A stretch of 48,250 nucleotides of DNA from a virus, in the IMG/VR virus record IMGVR_UViG_3300046001_004344, positions 1 to 48,250 of that record, one strand, 5' to 3'. Position 1 is the stretch's first letter, and each line of letters opens with the position of its first letter. The notes below the pieces were generated by a model that did no database searches, was not told where the DNA came from, and saw only the letters and a list, made by a program, of their open reading frames with translations. Made by a program: the position numbers and the translations under genes. This document shows positions 7,440 to 16,953 of the stretch, one piece after another.

Positions 7440-8147
7440 ATGAAAAAAAACTTTAATGAATTTAATCCTGAACTTAAAAAAGGTGATGTAATAATACTTT
7501 TACATATGGACGGAGAATCTTTACCTGTAGGCTCAAGAGGCATCGTTAAAGGAAAAGTGAGCCAACCAAGATTTAAATCAACGGACCCAGGATATGGTTA
7601 TGATGTTGAGTGGTATGATAGTGAAACCGGACAACGCATTCATGGGTATCCACTTTTACCTGAAGCTGATGGGTGGGTATTTGATAGGAAATATTATGAA
7701 TCTAATCCTGAAAACATACAAGAGACAATGTTTAGAGATGTTGATGATTTAGTAGAATGGGGGAATTTTTTAACTACTTTTGATAAGAATGATTTAAATA
7801 GTATTTGTGAATTTTTTGAACTAGAAAGAAGATCAGGATTCTTTAATATGCATACTGAAGGAGGTAAATTTTTATTATCGGGACCTGACTATATAGAATC
7901 ATTCATTAAATTAAAATCCTTTGAACGTAATTTTGACGAAGATGATGAAAACACACATGAATTATTATTGTCAAGAGCACAAGAAGTTAGAGATATATTT
8001 ATAAGAGGTGCTATGAAGTATTTAGAGGAAAAAGAAATGGAACTTGAAATACCAAATATACAAAAAACAATGCAAAGACTCGCCAGAACATCTAAAGTAT
8101 GGTGGATGAGAAATGCAGATAAATATTTAAATAAAGAAATAAAATGA
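7440..8147 (+). CDS. Protein with DUF4314-like N-terminal domain
   Basis: The product has 235 residues. Residues ~10-80 (LKKGDVIILLHMDGE...PVGSRGIVKGKV...YDVEWYDSETG) resemble small SH3/KOW-like barrels such as DUF4314, which I recognise by pattern only. The rest is helical and acidic, with aromatic residues near the end (KVWWMRNADKYL). The function is unknown. It opens a three-gene set in which each stop overlaps the next start (8144/8147 and 8662/8662), so the three are translated as a unit. Confidence 0.75.
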   Translation: MKKNFNEFNPELKKGDVIILLHMDGESLPVGSRGIVKGKVSQPRFKSTDPGYGYDVEWYDSETGQRIHGYPLLPEADGWVFDRKYYESNPENIQETMFRDVDDLVEWGNFLTTFDKNDLNSICEFFELERRSGFFNMHTEGGKFLLSGPDYIESFIKLKSFERNFDEDDENTHELLLSRAQEVRDIFIRGAMKYLEEKEMELEIPNIQKTMQRLARTSKVWWMRNADKYLNKEIK

Positions 8148-8662
8148 GAGGATTTTCAGTGATGTCTGATGAAGAAAGACAACAAATTAAACAACAACAT
8201 AGCAAACTATATGATGGTTATGCTGTAGGTAATGTACCATCAAACATGACACCACTAACGGTTTATGATGCTGCACAAGATAAAGAAGGTATTACAGTTA
8301 CCGCAAACGGTGAGGTTAAAACATATAGAAATCACAACATAAATGAAATTGCTGCAAAAAACCTACATTATGATGAGATTGATGCCGCATATGATTTTGA
8401 TTCACATGGACCACAACAAAGTATGGTACAACCAAGTAAAGGATCAAAACCTTATGAATTTGATTCTCATGGGCCAACAGACCCGTTTGGTGGTGGGTAT
8501 AGTGAGGAAACAACTTCTTACGAAGAACCTAGAGACGAATATAATTTCGTTGACTTATTAGATATGGAAGAATATTTAGATGATGATGAGAAAATTTCTA
8601 AAGTTAATGAAAGTATCAATAAAACTTTAGAAGTGTTTAAAAAGTTTAAAAAATATAACTAA
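8144..8662 (+). CDS. Hypothetical protein with FDSHGP repeats, possible virion protein
   Basis: The product has 172 residues. Its N-terminal helix (MSDEERQQIKQQHSKLYDGY) resembles that of the protein at 15443 (ISEEEKKLIQKKYGLIYES) but has no [LIV]-x-E site at the matching place. Two copies of Y-[DE]-FDSHGP occur at ~residues 83-91 and ~105-112. The middle is low-complexity and acidic, and the C-terminus is a helical segment with a lysine-rich end. I recognise no family. Its coupling to both neighbours suggests a shared complex. Confidence 0.7.
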   Translation: MRGFSVMSDEERQQIKQQHSKLYDGYAVGNVPSNMTPLTVYDAAQDKEGITVTANGEVKTYRNHNINEIAAKNLHYDEIDAAYDFDSHGPQQSMVQPSKGSKPYEFDSHGPTDPFGGGYSEETTSYEEPRDEYNFVDLLDMEEYLDDDEKISKVNESINKTLEVFKKFKKYN

Positions 8663-8973
8663 TGGAGGTTTCTGAAATTATATCTCACTACATTGATAAA
8701 ACACAAAATCTAATAATAATTGAATTTAAGTTATTGGAGGATGACGATGACTTTGTTAGAGAAGATTTTATTGAATATAGTTTTTTTGAGGAATTTGGTT
8801 ACGACATGGAAAAAGATTTTGGAATTTTTCAGTCTGTAATTAATGAGGATGATGAGGATGAATGGGACGATGACGGAATTGATTACTTAGACAATGAGGA
8901 CTCTTTAATTTCATTCCTAAACGAATATTACATAGTATACCCAAAGAAACTTCCTAAGGCAGAATTTAAATAA
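8662..8973 (+). CDS. Small acidic hypothetical protein
   Basis: The product has 103 residues with very high Asp/Glu content (a long acidic run around residues 60-80 includes EDDEDEWDDDG). I recognise no domain. The start overlaps the upstream stop by one base, so translation is coupled. Its acidity could suit binding to a basic partner, but nothing more specific can be said. Confidence 0.7.
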   Translation: MEVSEIISHYIDKTQNLIIIEFKLLEDDDDFVREDFIEYSFFEEFGYDMEKDFGIFQSVINEDDEDEWDDDGIDYLDNEDSLISFLNEYYIVYPKKLPKAEFK

Positions 8974-9003
8974 TATTTTTGAATTTTAATCCATAATTTT
9001 ATA

Positions 9004-9010
9004 TATTTAT
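9004..9010 (+). promoter_or_regulatory. TATTTAT promoter element
   Basis: It lies within ATATATTTAT, 4 nt before ATG 9015. Confidence 0.6.
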
Positions 9011-9014
9011 TGGT

Positions 9015-9371
9015 ATGAGCAAGACCTTTGATTCATACCAATTTTTTTTGTGTAAAATCACACTTAAAAAGTATAATTTTTTAGGGATAACCCCTAAAGT
9101 TATTGTTATGATCATAACTAATGATGACAAAGTTTTAACAATTAAATTTAGTGATAACAAATTAAATAAAATATTTCCATTTAATAATTTGGATTCGTTT
9201 GACCCGTCAATTCTTAAAATGTGGGTTACCAAAAATGGGTATGATTTTAGATTTCAAACAAAATCAAAAAGTTTAAAAATTAAAATGACCGTTATGTCTG
9301 ACGACATTGTTAATTTAAAATTAAATACACCTTCCCTTATCTCAAGATTAAAAACTTTTTTTAAATCTTGA
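9015..9371 (+). CDS. Hypothetical protein, 118 residues
   Basis: This basic protein has alternating hydrophobic segments typical of a small beta-rich fold (PKVIVMIITNDDKVLTIKF...). I recognise no domain. It stands alone between two TATTTAT elements, so it is probably its own transcription unit. The close start-motif spacing supports this start codon. Confidence 0.65.
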   Translation: MSKTFDSYQFFLCKITLKKYNFLGITPKVIVMIITNDDKVLTIKFSDNKLNKIFPFNNLDSFDPSILKMWVTKNGYDFRFQTKSKSLKIKMTVMSDDIVNLKLNTPSLISRLKTFFKS

Positions 9372-9389
9372 AAAACGCATTTTAATTAG

Positions 9390-9396
9390 TATTTAT
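9390..9396 (+). promoter_or_regulatory. TATTTAT promoter element
   Basis: It lies 4 nt before ATG 9401 and probably also serves the large gene at 9691. Confidence 0.6.
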
Positions 9397-9400
9397 AGTA

Positions 9401-9679
9401 ATGAACAATCTTTTAGAAAATATTAAAAGAATTAAATCTATTATGGATATTCCTGAAATAGATGAGGATAATGATTTAAAAATAGACGAGACTGAAATAA
9501 GTGAAGAAGGTGAGGAAGCAACAAGCACAACCACCAGTTCAACAAGCCAAAACGCCGGGTCACCAACTACGTGGGCATCAATTGTTGGGTCACAATTAAA
9601 AAGAGGTAAAGGAAACCCAATAACAAGCGCACCAAGAGCGGATGACACGGCAAGAGGTGCGGGAAATCAATTAAAATAA
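9401..9679 (+). CDS. Small low-complexity protein with possible N-terminal propeptide
   Basis: The product has 92 residues. Its N-terminal helix NNLLENIKRIKSIMDI and the site IDE|D near residue 22 resemble the propeptide-like leaders of its neighbours, though the match is weaker. The middle is acidic and Thr/Ser-rich (EEATSTTTSSTSQ), and the end is Gly/Ala/Arg-rich. It may be a small packaged protein. It lies 11 nt upstream of the large gene at 9691 and is probably cotranscribed with it. Confidence 0.65.
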   Translation: MNNLLENIKRIKSIMDIPEIDEDNDLKIDETEISEEGEEATSTTTSSTSQNAGSPTTWASIVGSQLKRGKGNPITSAPRADDTARGAGNQLK

Positions 9680-9690
9680 AAATATTAAAA

Positions 9691-12006
9691 ATGGATAAAT
9701 TAATATCGGAAGAATTAGTTAGACAAATAAGGTTAATGGGTTACGATAGAAGTAAGACATTACTTGAACAAAAACCTGACAATTTAATGCCAGGTCAACC
9801 TGATAATCCTGGATATATTGGTAGAAAGGCATATGCTGGAAATGTATTTTATCAGGCTTCCGTACATAATATGGAAGAAAACGAAAAAGAAAAAGATTAT
9901 AATTATCTTTATACTAAATGGGCACCATATGTTTGTGGTTTAGGGGGTCCTGGTGGGATAAGTCCGGATAATTCTTTTGGGTCCTTTAGTGCATCTAGAT
10001 GTGGATGGGCTTACAATAAATTAAGCCCAATGAAAATATGTAGTACTCCAATTATTGACGTTGAATATGATTCACCTAGTTATAACGCATATGGAGGTAA
10101 ATCTTATTATGCGAAGGAAGTTAATAAAAGAAGAAAAGAAGGTAAAAAATTCACTCAAAACGGAGGGGGCGTTGTTGTAAAAAAATCAACAGGAACTGTT
10201 TATAACACTTATTGGTGTGAGTGTAAAAAAGATGTAGAGTTTTGGGCCTTAACCGATTATAACTCAAATAGACCTACTGGTTCATATTTTAGATTAGACG
10301 GTCCATTAAGTTTTGAACATGCTACGGACCAACCACAATGGACGAGTATTAATAGTTGGTTTGATTTAAAAAGATGTACATCAACAAATAAGGCGGAAGA
10401 ATGGGTTGATAAACACTATCACGATATTATTCCTATTGTTAGTTTTGTTTTAAGTTTTTTCTTTCCTATTGGTACTGCTATAGGTGCTGCGTTGGAGGTA
10501 ACTGACGCGGCTAAATACCAAGAAGAAGGTAACACATACGCGGCAGGATTGGCGTTTATATTTGCAATGATAGGACCATTAGATGCGGGTTTAGGTCCTT
10601 TAATTACCCGTTATGGTCCAAAGTTACTTGAAAAGGTAGCAAAAAAATCAACCAAATTTACAGACGAAGAAATAAAATTATTACAATCTTTAAAAGACAA
10701 AAAAAGAGTGATGTCTCTTGTTAAGTTTGGGACTGCGGTTAAATTTGTAAGATATATAATGGTTAAAATTAATAACTTTAAAGTTTTTGGTTTATTTTTA
10801 TTAAGATTGGTTAATCTTGGTTTAGTGTCGTTTAAATTTTTAAGTAAGATTGGATTACAAGTTGGGGGTACGTTTTTTACTTGGGATTATATTGCATACA
10901 AATACGGAATTCAGAATACAATGCCATTATCCGAGTTAAAAAACTCTAAATGGAAAATATTACAATACTTAGGTGATGTGGGTCCATATTTACAACCATT
11001 CACAACTGGAGTTATGTCAGAAAGTCCCGAAGTTGAAAAATTAATGGAGGATGCGAACAAATCGTTTTTGTTAGACAATAGAATAGCAACCGCATTAGAA
11101 GATAGTATTAAGGCTGGGTTCTCATTCACAACAAACATTAAATCAACATATATGATTGATGTTGCATTTATTCAATACGTATTAAAGGCATTAGGGTTCG
11201 CTAAAAAATTAACATCCACTTTCTATGCTGGAATGTCACCTGGAGGTCTTTTCACATTTAGTAAATCCCAAAACATTAGTAAAGTACAACTTTATGAACA
11301 CAAAGAAGTGCCACTTATGATGTCACCTAAAGCAATTTCAAATCTACCTTTATCGGCACAAGCTGGAAAATTAGTTAAAGAGTGGAATCCTTATAATGGT
11401 AAACCAATTACTATGTTTATACCTGATGCGGTTAAAAACAAGAAAAAATATTTTGCAATTATAACAGACAATCTTGGAAGACAAATGGGTATTAGATTAA
11501 CATCATCGTTTATGGAAAAATTATTTAATATTAAAGATAATGGTAACTTTGATATGACTTTTCATTGGGGTTATTACGACGATTTTACAAAAGGCGCGGT
11601 TATGGAATATCAAAAATCAAATGGATTACCGTTTGATGGTGTTGCTGGCACTAACACCCTTAAAAAATTAAAAGAGGATGCGATTTCTTATAAGAAAAAA
11701 AATTCAAAGGACATACCAAATTATAATAATATTGAAATGACAGAAGAAGAAATAGAAAAAGTAAGATTAAATACGGTAAAGGAACTTGAGGAATTGAAAA
11801 AAATGACAGATAAAAAATTATTAGTTTCTGAAAAGGATGCTCAAAAGGCGTTTGAATCACAAAAACAAAATACGGTTAATGAGGTTACAAACGAAATTGA
11901 GTTTTTAGAAGATAAATCTAAAGTATCTGACCAAGACATAATAGATTTAGAAAACTTATCTAAAAAGGCCGCTTCAAGTACCTTAACAGTTGGAGATTTA
12001 AAGTGA
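9691..12006 (+). CDS. Large probable virion protein with hydrophobic segments and a PG-binding-like domain
   Basis: The product has 771 residues. The leader (ISEELVRQIRLMGY...SKTLLE|Q) ends in an L-x-E|Q site at 24-27. Hydrophobic stretches lie at ~247-270 (IIPIVSFVLSFFFPIGTAIG), ~284-308 and ~363-395. Residues ~611-660 (..YDDFTKGAVMEYQKSNGLPFDGVAGTNTLKKL) match the PG_binding_1 pattern, and the C-terminal ~100 residues are a charged coiled coil. Putative membrane segments plus a wall-binding module would suit a protein ejected with the DNA to cross the envelope, or a virion-associated wall protein; this is inference. No catalytic motif is visible. It is followed by a second protein of similar plan at 12042. 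Confidence 0.8.
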   Translation: MDKLISEELVRQIRLMGYDRSKTLLEQKPDNLMPGQPDNPGYIGRKAYAGNVFYQASVHNMEENEKEKDYNYLYTKWAPYVCGLGGPGGISPDNSFGSFSASRCGWAYNKLSPMKICSTPIIDVEYDSPSYNAYGGKSYYAKEVNKRRKEGKKFTQNGGGVVVKKSTGTVYNTYWCECKKDVEFWALTDYNSNRPTGSYFRLDGPLSFEHATDQPQWTSINSWFDLKRCTSTNKAEEWVDKHYHDIIPIVSFVLSFFFPIGTAIGAALEVTDAAKYQEEGNTYAAGLAFIFAMIGPLDAGLGPLITRYGPKLLEKVAKKSTKFTDEEIKLLQSLKDKKRVMSLVKFGTAVKFVRYIMVKINNFKVFGLFLLRLVNLGLVSFKFLSKIGLQVGGTFFTWDYIAYKYGIQNTMPLSELKNSKWKILQYLGDVGPYLQPFTTGVMSESPEVEKLMEDANKSFLLDNRIATALEDSIKAGFSFTTNIKSTYMIDVAFIQYVLKALGFAKKLTSTFYAGMSPGGLFTFSKSQNISKVQLYEHKEVPLMMSPKAISNLPLSAQAGKLVKEWNPYNGKPITMFIPDAVKNKKKYFAIITDNLGRQMGIRLTSSFMEKLFNIKDNGNFDMTFHWGYYDDFTKGAVMEYQKSNGLPFDGVAGTNTLKKLKEDAISYKKKNSKDIPNYNNIEMTEEEIEKVRLNTVKELEELKKMTDKKLLVSEKDAQKAFESQKQNTVNEVTNEIEFLEDKSKVSDQDIIDLENLSKKAASSTLTVGDLK

Positions 12007-12012
12007 TACATA

Positions 12013-12019
12013 TATTTAT
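12013..12019 (+). promoter_or_regulatory. TATTTAT promoter element
   Basis: It lies 22 nt before ATG 12042, within TATATTTATA, in the short gap after the previous gene. Confidence 0.5.
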
Positions 12020-12041
12020 AAAATATAAAATATAAAACATA

Positions 12042-14567
12042 ATGAAAAAAAATATATTAGAAGAAATATATAGAACCCAAAAATTAATGGGGGTCCAAAC
12101 AAGAAAACCATTAGTTACGGAACAACTATCTGTATTGATTAAAGCCATCCAAGCTGGAGGTAAAAATATGGATGATTTAATAGAATTGGTAACTAAAGGT
12201 GTAGCAAAAGGAGAAGTTATTGGGTCAAAAGAGATTGATGAACTTGTAGAGCAAGTAAAATCAACTGGAAAATATACTGATGACGAAATAGAAATTTTTA
12301 GAAACTTTTTAAAAAAACCAAAAGTAACCGCACACATTCAAAGTGGAGAAGGATTATTTACTAAAATAGATAATTTAACAGATGATATTACAGAAATGGA
12401 AGCGGAACTATTATCCCGATTAGCAAAATTATCAGATACTGAAATTGAAAAAATAATATCTTCTTTAGTAATGAAATCTGCAGATAATATTACAAATTTA
12501 CCTTTATACCTTAAACTTGAAACTGCGTTTACTAATCAATTAGATGACATTTTAAATGATAGTACTAAATATATTAATAGTATTGATGATGATATATATA
12601 AGCAGATAGACGACTATCTTGATAATAGATTTAAAATTGCTGATGATGCTAGTGACGTGGCAAAAGAAACAAATAAAAAATGGCTTAATGAATTTAAATC
12701 TAAAGTTAGAGAAAATCCAAAATTGACACAAAAAATAAAAGAATTACAAGATGCGGGTAAAATTGGTCCTAGACAAACACCTTCAGTTGTTGATGATGTT
12801 GAAGATGTTGTTGATGATGTTGAGGACGTTATTGACGACTCTCCTGTTGAAGAATGGGGTTCTATGACCGATAATTATGGTACCATATTAGGTCCTTGGG
12901 CTCACCATTTCTTTTTTAGATTTTGTAAATTTGGTTTTTGTGAGGCTATTGTTGATTTTGCGAGGTCTTTAAATCTTAAAACCCCACAACAATTTGTTAA
13001 TGATACAACATACACTTTAAGACAACTTGACGGTTTATATGAGCAATTTAGTAGATTAAACCCTGAAGATGCAAATTATAAAGTATTAAAGCCTCAAATA
13101 GAATCTTATGTTTCTAGATTAAAAAGTAATATGAAATTAATGTCCACGAAAGAGACTGGATTTGCTAGTGTTTGGGACGCAACAAAGGCATCTATTAGAA
13201 ATACAATAGATGATTCTGCGGTTGCCGAAAGATTTATTGATTATTTAGAAAATAAGGCAAAAACGACAGGAAACGAAACCATAGGTGAATTTATAGAAAT
13301 AATGAGACAATACACTAAACCCGGATGGTGGTCAAACCTAACTTCTGCTAAATTTGGTGACCCTCAGTGGTGGAAGGACTTAAAACCAAAATTTTTTACA
13401 GATTATGCGGATGCAATTCGTGCAGAATTTAAAAAAGAACCTAGATTTGGTGGTTATTTTGGGAAATTTACACTTGTCTTATCAAAATTGTTGATTGATT
13501 TTTTATTTACGTTAGTTGGAAGATTTGCAAATTATTTTACTATAGGGACTTTTAGGTATTTTGGTAAAATGATACTAAGATTAAGGGCCGGTAGATTTAC
13601 AGGTTTAGAGGGTTTAAGAAGATATATATTATTATACCTTGAACTAACTTTTATATCTAACGTGACTAATCCTTTTGTTGAGTATGTTGCGGACTTAATA
13701 GGTGTACAAAAAGAGTTATTGTACCTTGAGGGTGGTAAACAAGAAACAGATATTATTAGTCCTAAAGATAGGCTTTATAATAATTTAATACAAAGAATAC
13801 CTTTGGTTGGTAATGATTTTGAATGGAACCCATTTTTAAACCCTATAGGTGGAATAACAGACAACACTATTGGTTCCGCATTAGGGTTTAAACCTGCACC
13901 ATTACCGGCAGCTGTTTGGAATAGTCTTGTTGATTTTAAAAATTACTTGGGAATCCTATCATCATCAACAACTGCAGAAAATGTTACAGGTAAACGCCAA
14001 GATGAACTTATGAAAGAAATGGACGAAATACTTAAAAATAGTGTTGACGAAAAAGAGGTACAACAAATGGCTTACGATAACCAATTTGATGCTATTAAAA
14101 TTTCAATTGAAAATAATGTTAGTGATAAATTTACAAAAGATGAAGTGCAGTTTTTAATTAGTAGAATGTCCTTTGATGTTACAATACCTGCCGATTATGG
14201 TAAAATACTTAAAAATCTTAACCCTGAGGCGTATGAAAAACAGTTTGGTAATATAGATTTTAAAACTATTAATGCTAAAGACATTGATCCTGACAAAATA
14301 CCTAGAAATGGTGAGGCGGTAATTACCGATAACTATAATAATAAATATATATTGGTTATGTATAGTGAAGTGGGTATAAAAGTACCTAAAGATGTAAATC
14401 TTAACGCCACGGCACCAAACAGCAAAGACTTCCCTGAACAAAACAAATCTCTTTATGGTAGAGTTGTTTGGGTTAAACCATCACTAAAAGATTTAAAATC
14501 AACTAGCACCAGAACTTATCACAATTTAAGAGAGTTTTTAAATTTAAATTACAAAACAAAAAAATAA
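12042..14567 (+). CDS. Large probable virion protein with helical and hydrophobic segments
   Basis: The product has 841 residues. The leader NILEEIYRTQKLMG...KPLVTE|Q parallels that of the protein at 9691, with a site at 25-28. Residues ~40-240 are helical and charged. An acidic VDDVEDV repeat lies at ~248-268. Residues ~474-553 are strongly hydrophobic (KLLIDFLFTLVGRFANYFTIG... and YILLYLELTFISNVTNPFVEYV). The C-terminal ~250 residues are mixed, with no recognised domain. Position and plan suggest a sister of the previous protein, possibly an internal or pilot protein. I found no enzymatic motif. Confidence 0.8.
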   Translation: MKKNILEEIYRTQKLMGVQTRKPLVTEQLSVLIKAIQAGGKNMDDLIELVTKGVAKGEVIGSKEIDELVEQVKSTGKYTDDEIEIFRNFLKKPKVTAHIQSGEGLFTKIDNLTDDITEMEAELLSRLAKLSDTEIEKIISSLVMKSADNITNLPLYLKLETAFTNQLDDILNDSTKYINSIDDDIYKQIDDYLDNRFKIADDASDVAKETNKKWLNEFKSKVRENPKLTQKIKELQDAGKIGPRQTPSVVDDVEDVVDDVEDVIDDSPVEEWGSMTDNYGTILGPWAHHFFFRFCKFGFCEAIVDFARSLNLKTPQQFVNDTTYTLRQLDGLYEQFSRLNPEDANYKVLKPQIESYVSRLKSNMKLMSTKETGFASVWDATKASIRNTIDDSAVAERFIDYLENKAKTTGNETIGEFIEIMRQYTKPGWWSNLTSAKFGDPQWWKDLKPKFFTDYADAIRAEFKKEPRFGGYFGKFTLVLSKLLIDFLFTLVGRFANYFTIGTFRYFGKMILRLRAGRFTGLEGLRRYILLYLELTFISNVTNPFVEYVADLIGVQKELLYLEGGKQETDIISPKDRLYNNLIQRIPLVGNDFEWNPFLNPIGGITDNTIGSALGFKPAPLPAAVWNSLVDFKNYLGILSSSTTAENVTGKRQDELMKEMDEILKNSVDEKEVQQMAYDNQFDAIKISIENNVSDKFTKDEVQFLISRMSFDVTIPADYGKILKNLNPEAYEKQFGNIDFKTINAKDIDPDKIPRNGEAVITDNYNNKYILVMYSEVGIKVPKDVNLNATAPNSKDFPEQNKSLYGRVVWVKPSLKDLKSTSTRTYHNLREFLNLNYKTKK

Positions 14568-14572
14568 AAAAT

Positions 14573-15430
14573 ATGAGCACAAGATTTGACGAAGATAACT
14601 ACAAACATTGGAAGGACACTTTCAAGTTTAAATCCTATGATGAGGATAATGCCAAATACAAGGATGTAAAAATTAATATGGAGGATGTAATGGATAGAAT
14701 AGACCATTACAGAAAAAAATATGATGAAGATGATGCCTTTGTTCGTGCTGTTGTTGATACTCACGAGAATGTTGTAAAAATTATGTTTACAAAGGACTTG
14801 GCACATTTAACAGAATCTTTTAAACTTAATGGTTTAGCAACAGTATTACAAACATTAAGAGAAGGTCGTGGTGAAATGGAAATATGGTCAGTTGCAAGAC
14901 CTGCCGATGGTAACTGGTTTTTGGTTAAGGGTTCTTTTAATAAAAGAGAACTTTCAAACATGGATTTAAGAAAATCTGAACCAAGAGATAAAGGTGAAAA
15001 AAAAAAGGAGAATCCGTACCAAGAATTAAAAAAAAAAGAAGACACGGCAATAGAAAAATTGAGGACTAACGAAAAGGAGGGGATTGATAGGTTACCAATA
15101 AAAATAAAAGAGAAACTTAAAGAAAAGTTATCTAAAGGTTGGACAACCGAAACCCCACTAAGTTTTTTAAAAGATTTTTACATTGAAAGTGAAATTAATT
15201 CAGTTTTCAGTGACAAAATTAAAATATATAAATTAAAGGCGACAGAGGAGTTTTTCTCTGCATTAAAAGAGTATTCTGCCCGTATACCGATTTCAAGAGG
15301 ATTTTGTAAATCTATAATTAAATCAAAAAATGATGCTGATATATCATCTGAAGTAGAAAGTCACGTAGACCACTTCGTTAAAAAGTGTAATAATAAGTTT
15401 GATGGAAAATACGGATTACATAATTTTTAA
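14573..15430 (+). CDS. Hypothetical protein, 285 residues
   Basis: The product is highly charged. Its N-terminal half is acidic (FDEDNYKHWKDTFKFKSYDEDN...) and a long Lys/Glu helix spans ~140-200. It contains three cysteines near the C-terminus (GFCKSI, KKCNNK). It has no leader of the [LIV]-x-E type and no membrane segment. It begins 5 nt after the previous stop, so it is in the same operon. I recognise no family. Confidence 0.7.
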   Translation: MSTRFDEDNYKHWKDTFKFKSYDEDNAKYKDVKINMEDVMDRIDHYRKKYDEDDAFVRAVVDTHENVVKIMFTKDLAHLTESFKLNGLATVLQTLREGRGEMEIWSVARPADGNWFLVKGSFNKRELSNMDLRKSEPRDKGEKKKENPYQELKKKEDTAIEKLRTNEKEGIDRLPIKIKEKLKEKLSKGWTTETPLSFLKDFYIESEINSVFSDKIKIYKLKATEEFFSALKEYSARIPISRGFCKSIIKSKNDADISSEVESHVDHFVKKCNNKFDGKYGLHNF

Positions 15431-15442
15431 TACTTATAATTA

Positions 15443-16834
15443 ATGAAATCTAAATTTATAATTTCCGAAGAAGAAAAAAAATTAATTCAAAAAAAATATG
15501 GGTTAATTTATGAATCTAATGGACAAACTAAGGAAGAATACCAAGAATGTGTTAAAATAATGGGTGACCCCGAAAGTAATGATTCAGGGGATGAGTGGTC
15601 TATTGCTGGAATTGGGAAGTTTGAGGGATATCAATTCTATAGTAATATGAGGGTTAAAACACCTAAAGATAATATGACTAATTATTCATGTTCAGGTAAA
15701 AAAGTGGTAATTAAATATATCGGACAAAGTAAAGAAGAATACCAAGAATGTGTTAAACAAATGGGCAAACCAACAAGTAGCAATTCAGGAGAACAATGGT
15801 CTATAAGTGGTATAAAATCACTATCAGACTATCAATTCTATAGTAATATGAGAGTTATGAAACCTGACGAGAGCATGACTAATTATTTGTGTTCAGGTAA
15901 AGATATCGTAATTGATGGTGAAGTATTTAATATATTTGGGTCTAAAACAACAGAAAATAATGATATTTTTAAATGCTTAGAAAACTTTAAAAAATATGCA
16001 AATAGTATAAGGAACTATGAATTAAAAACACAAGAAGTATTACAAACTGATAAGGACGTTTTAATTTCGTGTTGGTCTAAATTTAAAGATGATAGAAAAT
16101 TTATAAATAATATTAATGACAAAGATTTAGATTTAATAATAATGCCACCAGGAAATTTATTAAAATATCAAGTACCTCTTAAAGAAAATTTCAATAAACC
16201 AAATATTTATATAAAAGAAAATAATGGTATGTCTAACATCATTAAAAAAATAGTAAAAGAACACAACCTCAAAAAACAAAATGAGGTTATAGTGGAATCT
16301 AATATAATTAAAAATAGATTTAATTTTATATTGGAAAACCAGTACAATTCAAAAAACGTTTCACAATTAAAAAGAAATTTAACAAAGGAGAAATCATCAT
16401 TAATTAAAAGTGGTTATAATATTAATATCGTTAATGAAAACTTTATTGACATTATGAACACGTTGTTCGCTTCAGAAAATAAAAATATATTAACTGACAT
16501 TAAAAAACGTCTTGGTGATAAGATTGCAAATGTTTTTAAATTTGAAATGTTGAGAAGTGTTTTTGAACAAATATCAGATAATGATTTAAGAACCGCACTT
16601 GAAAAGAAAGACCCCGATTTAATTAGTGGTCCTATTGTTGATAAAATAATTCAAAGTTATAAATCAAAATACCCTGAGGATAAAATTTTAAATTTGGTTT
16701 TTGATAGTATTAGTAAAAAAGAATTACAGAAAAAAATAACTGATATCATAAAAGATGATTTTAGTAAAACAATATTGAGCATGGACGATTTGGTTACAAA
16801 AGTCCGTAATGTCGTTAGCGGAAATTCAATTTAA
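15443..16834 (+). CDS. Probable virion protein with propeptide-like leader and internal duplication
   Basis: The product has 463 residues. The leader FIISEEEKKLIQKKYGLIYE|S ends in an I-x-E|S site at 22-25, which matches the T4 protease rule well. Two repeats of ~67 residues follow (EEYQECVK..G.P.S..SG..WSI.GI......YQFYSNMRV..P...MTNY.CSGK), each with two conserved cysteines. The rest is lysine-rich and helical. I recognise no family; the repeat could be a small disulphide- or metal-stabilised fold. It is last in its operon, before a strong terminator. Confidence 0.75.
   Translation: MKSKFIISEEEKKLIQKKYGLIYESNGQTKEEYQECVKIMGDPESNDSGDEWSIAGIGKFEGYQFYSNMRVKTPKDNMTNYSCSGKKVVIKYIGQSKEEYQECVKQMGKPTSSNSGEQWSISGIKSLSDYQFYSNMRVMKPDESMTNYLCSGKDIVIDGEVFNIFGSKTTENNDIFKCLENFKKYANSIRNYELKTQEVLQTDKDVLISCWSKFKDDRKFINNINDKDLDLIIMPPGNLLKYQVPLKENFNKPNIYIKENNGMSNIIKKIVKEHNLKKQNEVIVESNIIKNRFNFILENQYNSKNVSQLKRNLTKEKSSLIKSGYNINIVNENFIDIMNTLFASENKNILTDIKKRLGDKIANVFKFEMLRSVFEQISDNDLRTALEKKDPDLISGPIVDKIIQSYKSKYPEDKILNLVFDSISKKELQKKITDIIKDDFSKTILSMDDLVTKVRNVVSGNSI
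15523..15918 (+). repeat. Tandem duplication of ~200 bp inside the gene
   Basis: The two units (about 15523-15720 and 15724-15918) encode the paired ~67-residue repeats and retain shared stretches such as AATACCAAGAATGTGTTAAA. Confidence 0.8.
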
Positions 16835-16905
16835 CGACGACGAAATCAGAAGTAGAATTCTGTTTTCATAAACCTTTAAAAAAAGGAGATGTTCAATTAT
16901 CTAAG

Positions 16906-16936
16906 AAAGGTGTCCGAAAGGATACCTTTTCTTTTA
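16906..16936 (+). terminator. Rho-independent terminator
   Basis: AAAGGTGTCC and GGATACCTTT pair over 10 bp with one G-U and a GAAA tetraloop (16916-16919), followed by TTCTTTTAT. It ends the 12042-16834 transcription unit. Confidence 0.9.
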
Positions 16937-16942
16937 TCCGTG

Positions 16943-16949
16943 TATTTAT
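16943..16949 (+). promoter_or_regulatory. TATTTAT promoter element
   Basis: It lies 4 nt before ATG 16954 and just after the terminator, an arrangement that favours a true promoter. Confidence 0.65.
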
Positions 16950-16953
16950 TAGT

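Noticed and set aside
16809-16871. 20-codon frame MSLAEIQFNDDEIRSRILFS overlapping the end of the gene at 15443
   Set aside because: It is very short, has no promoter element or support beyond an ATG, and could be chance.
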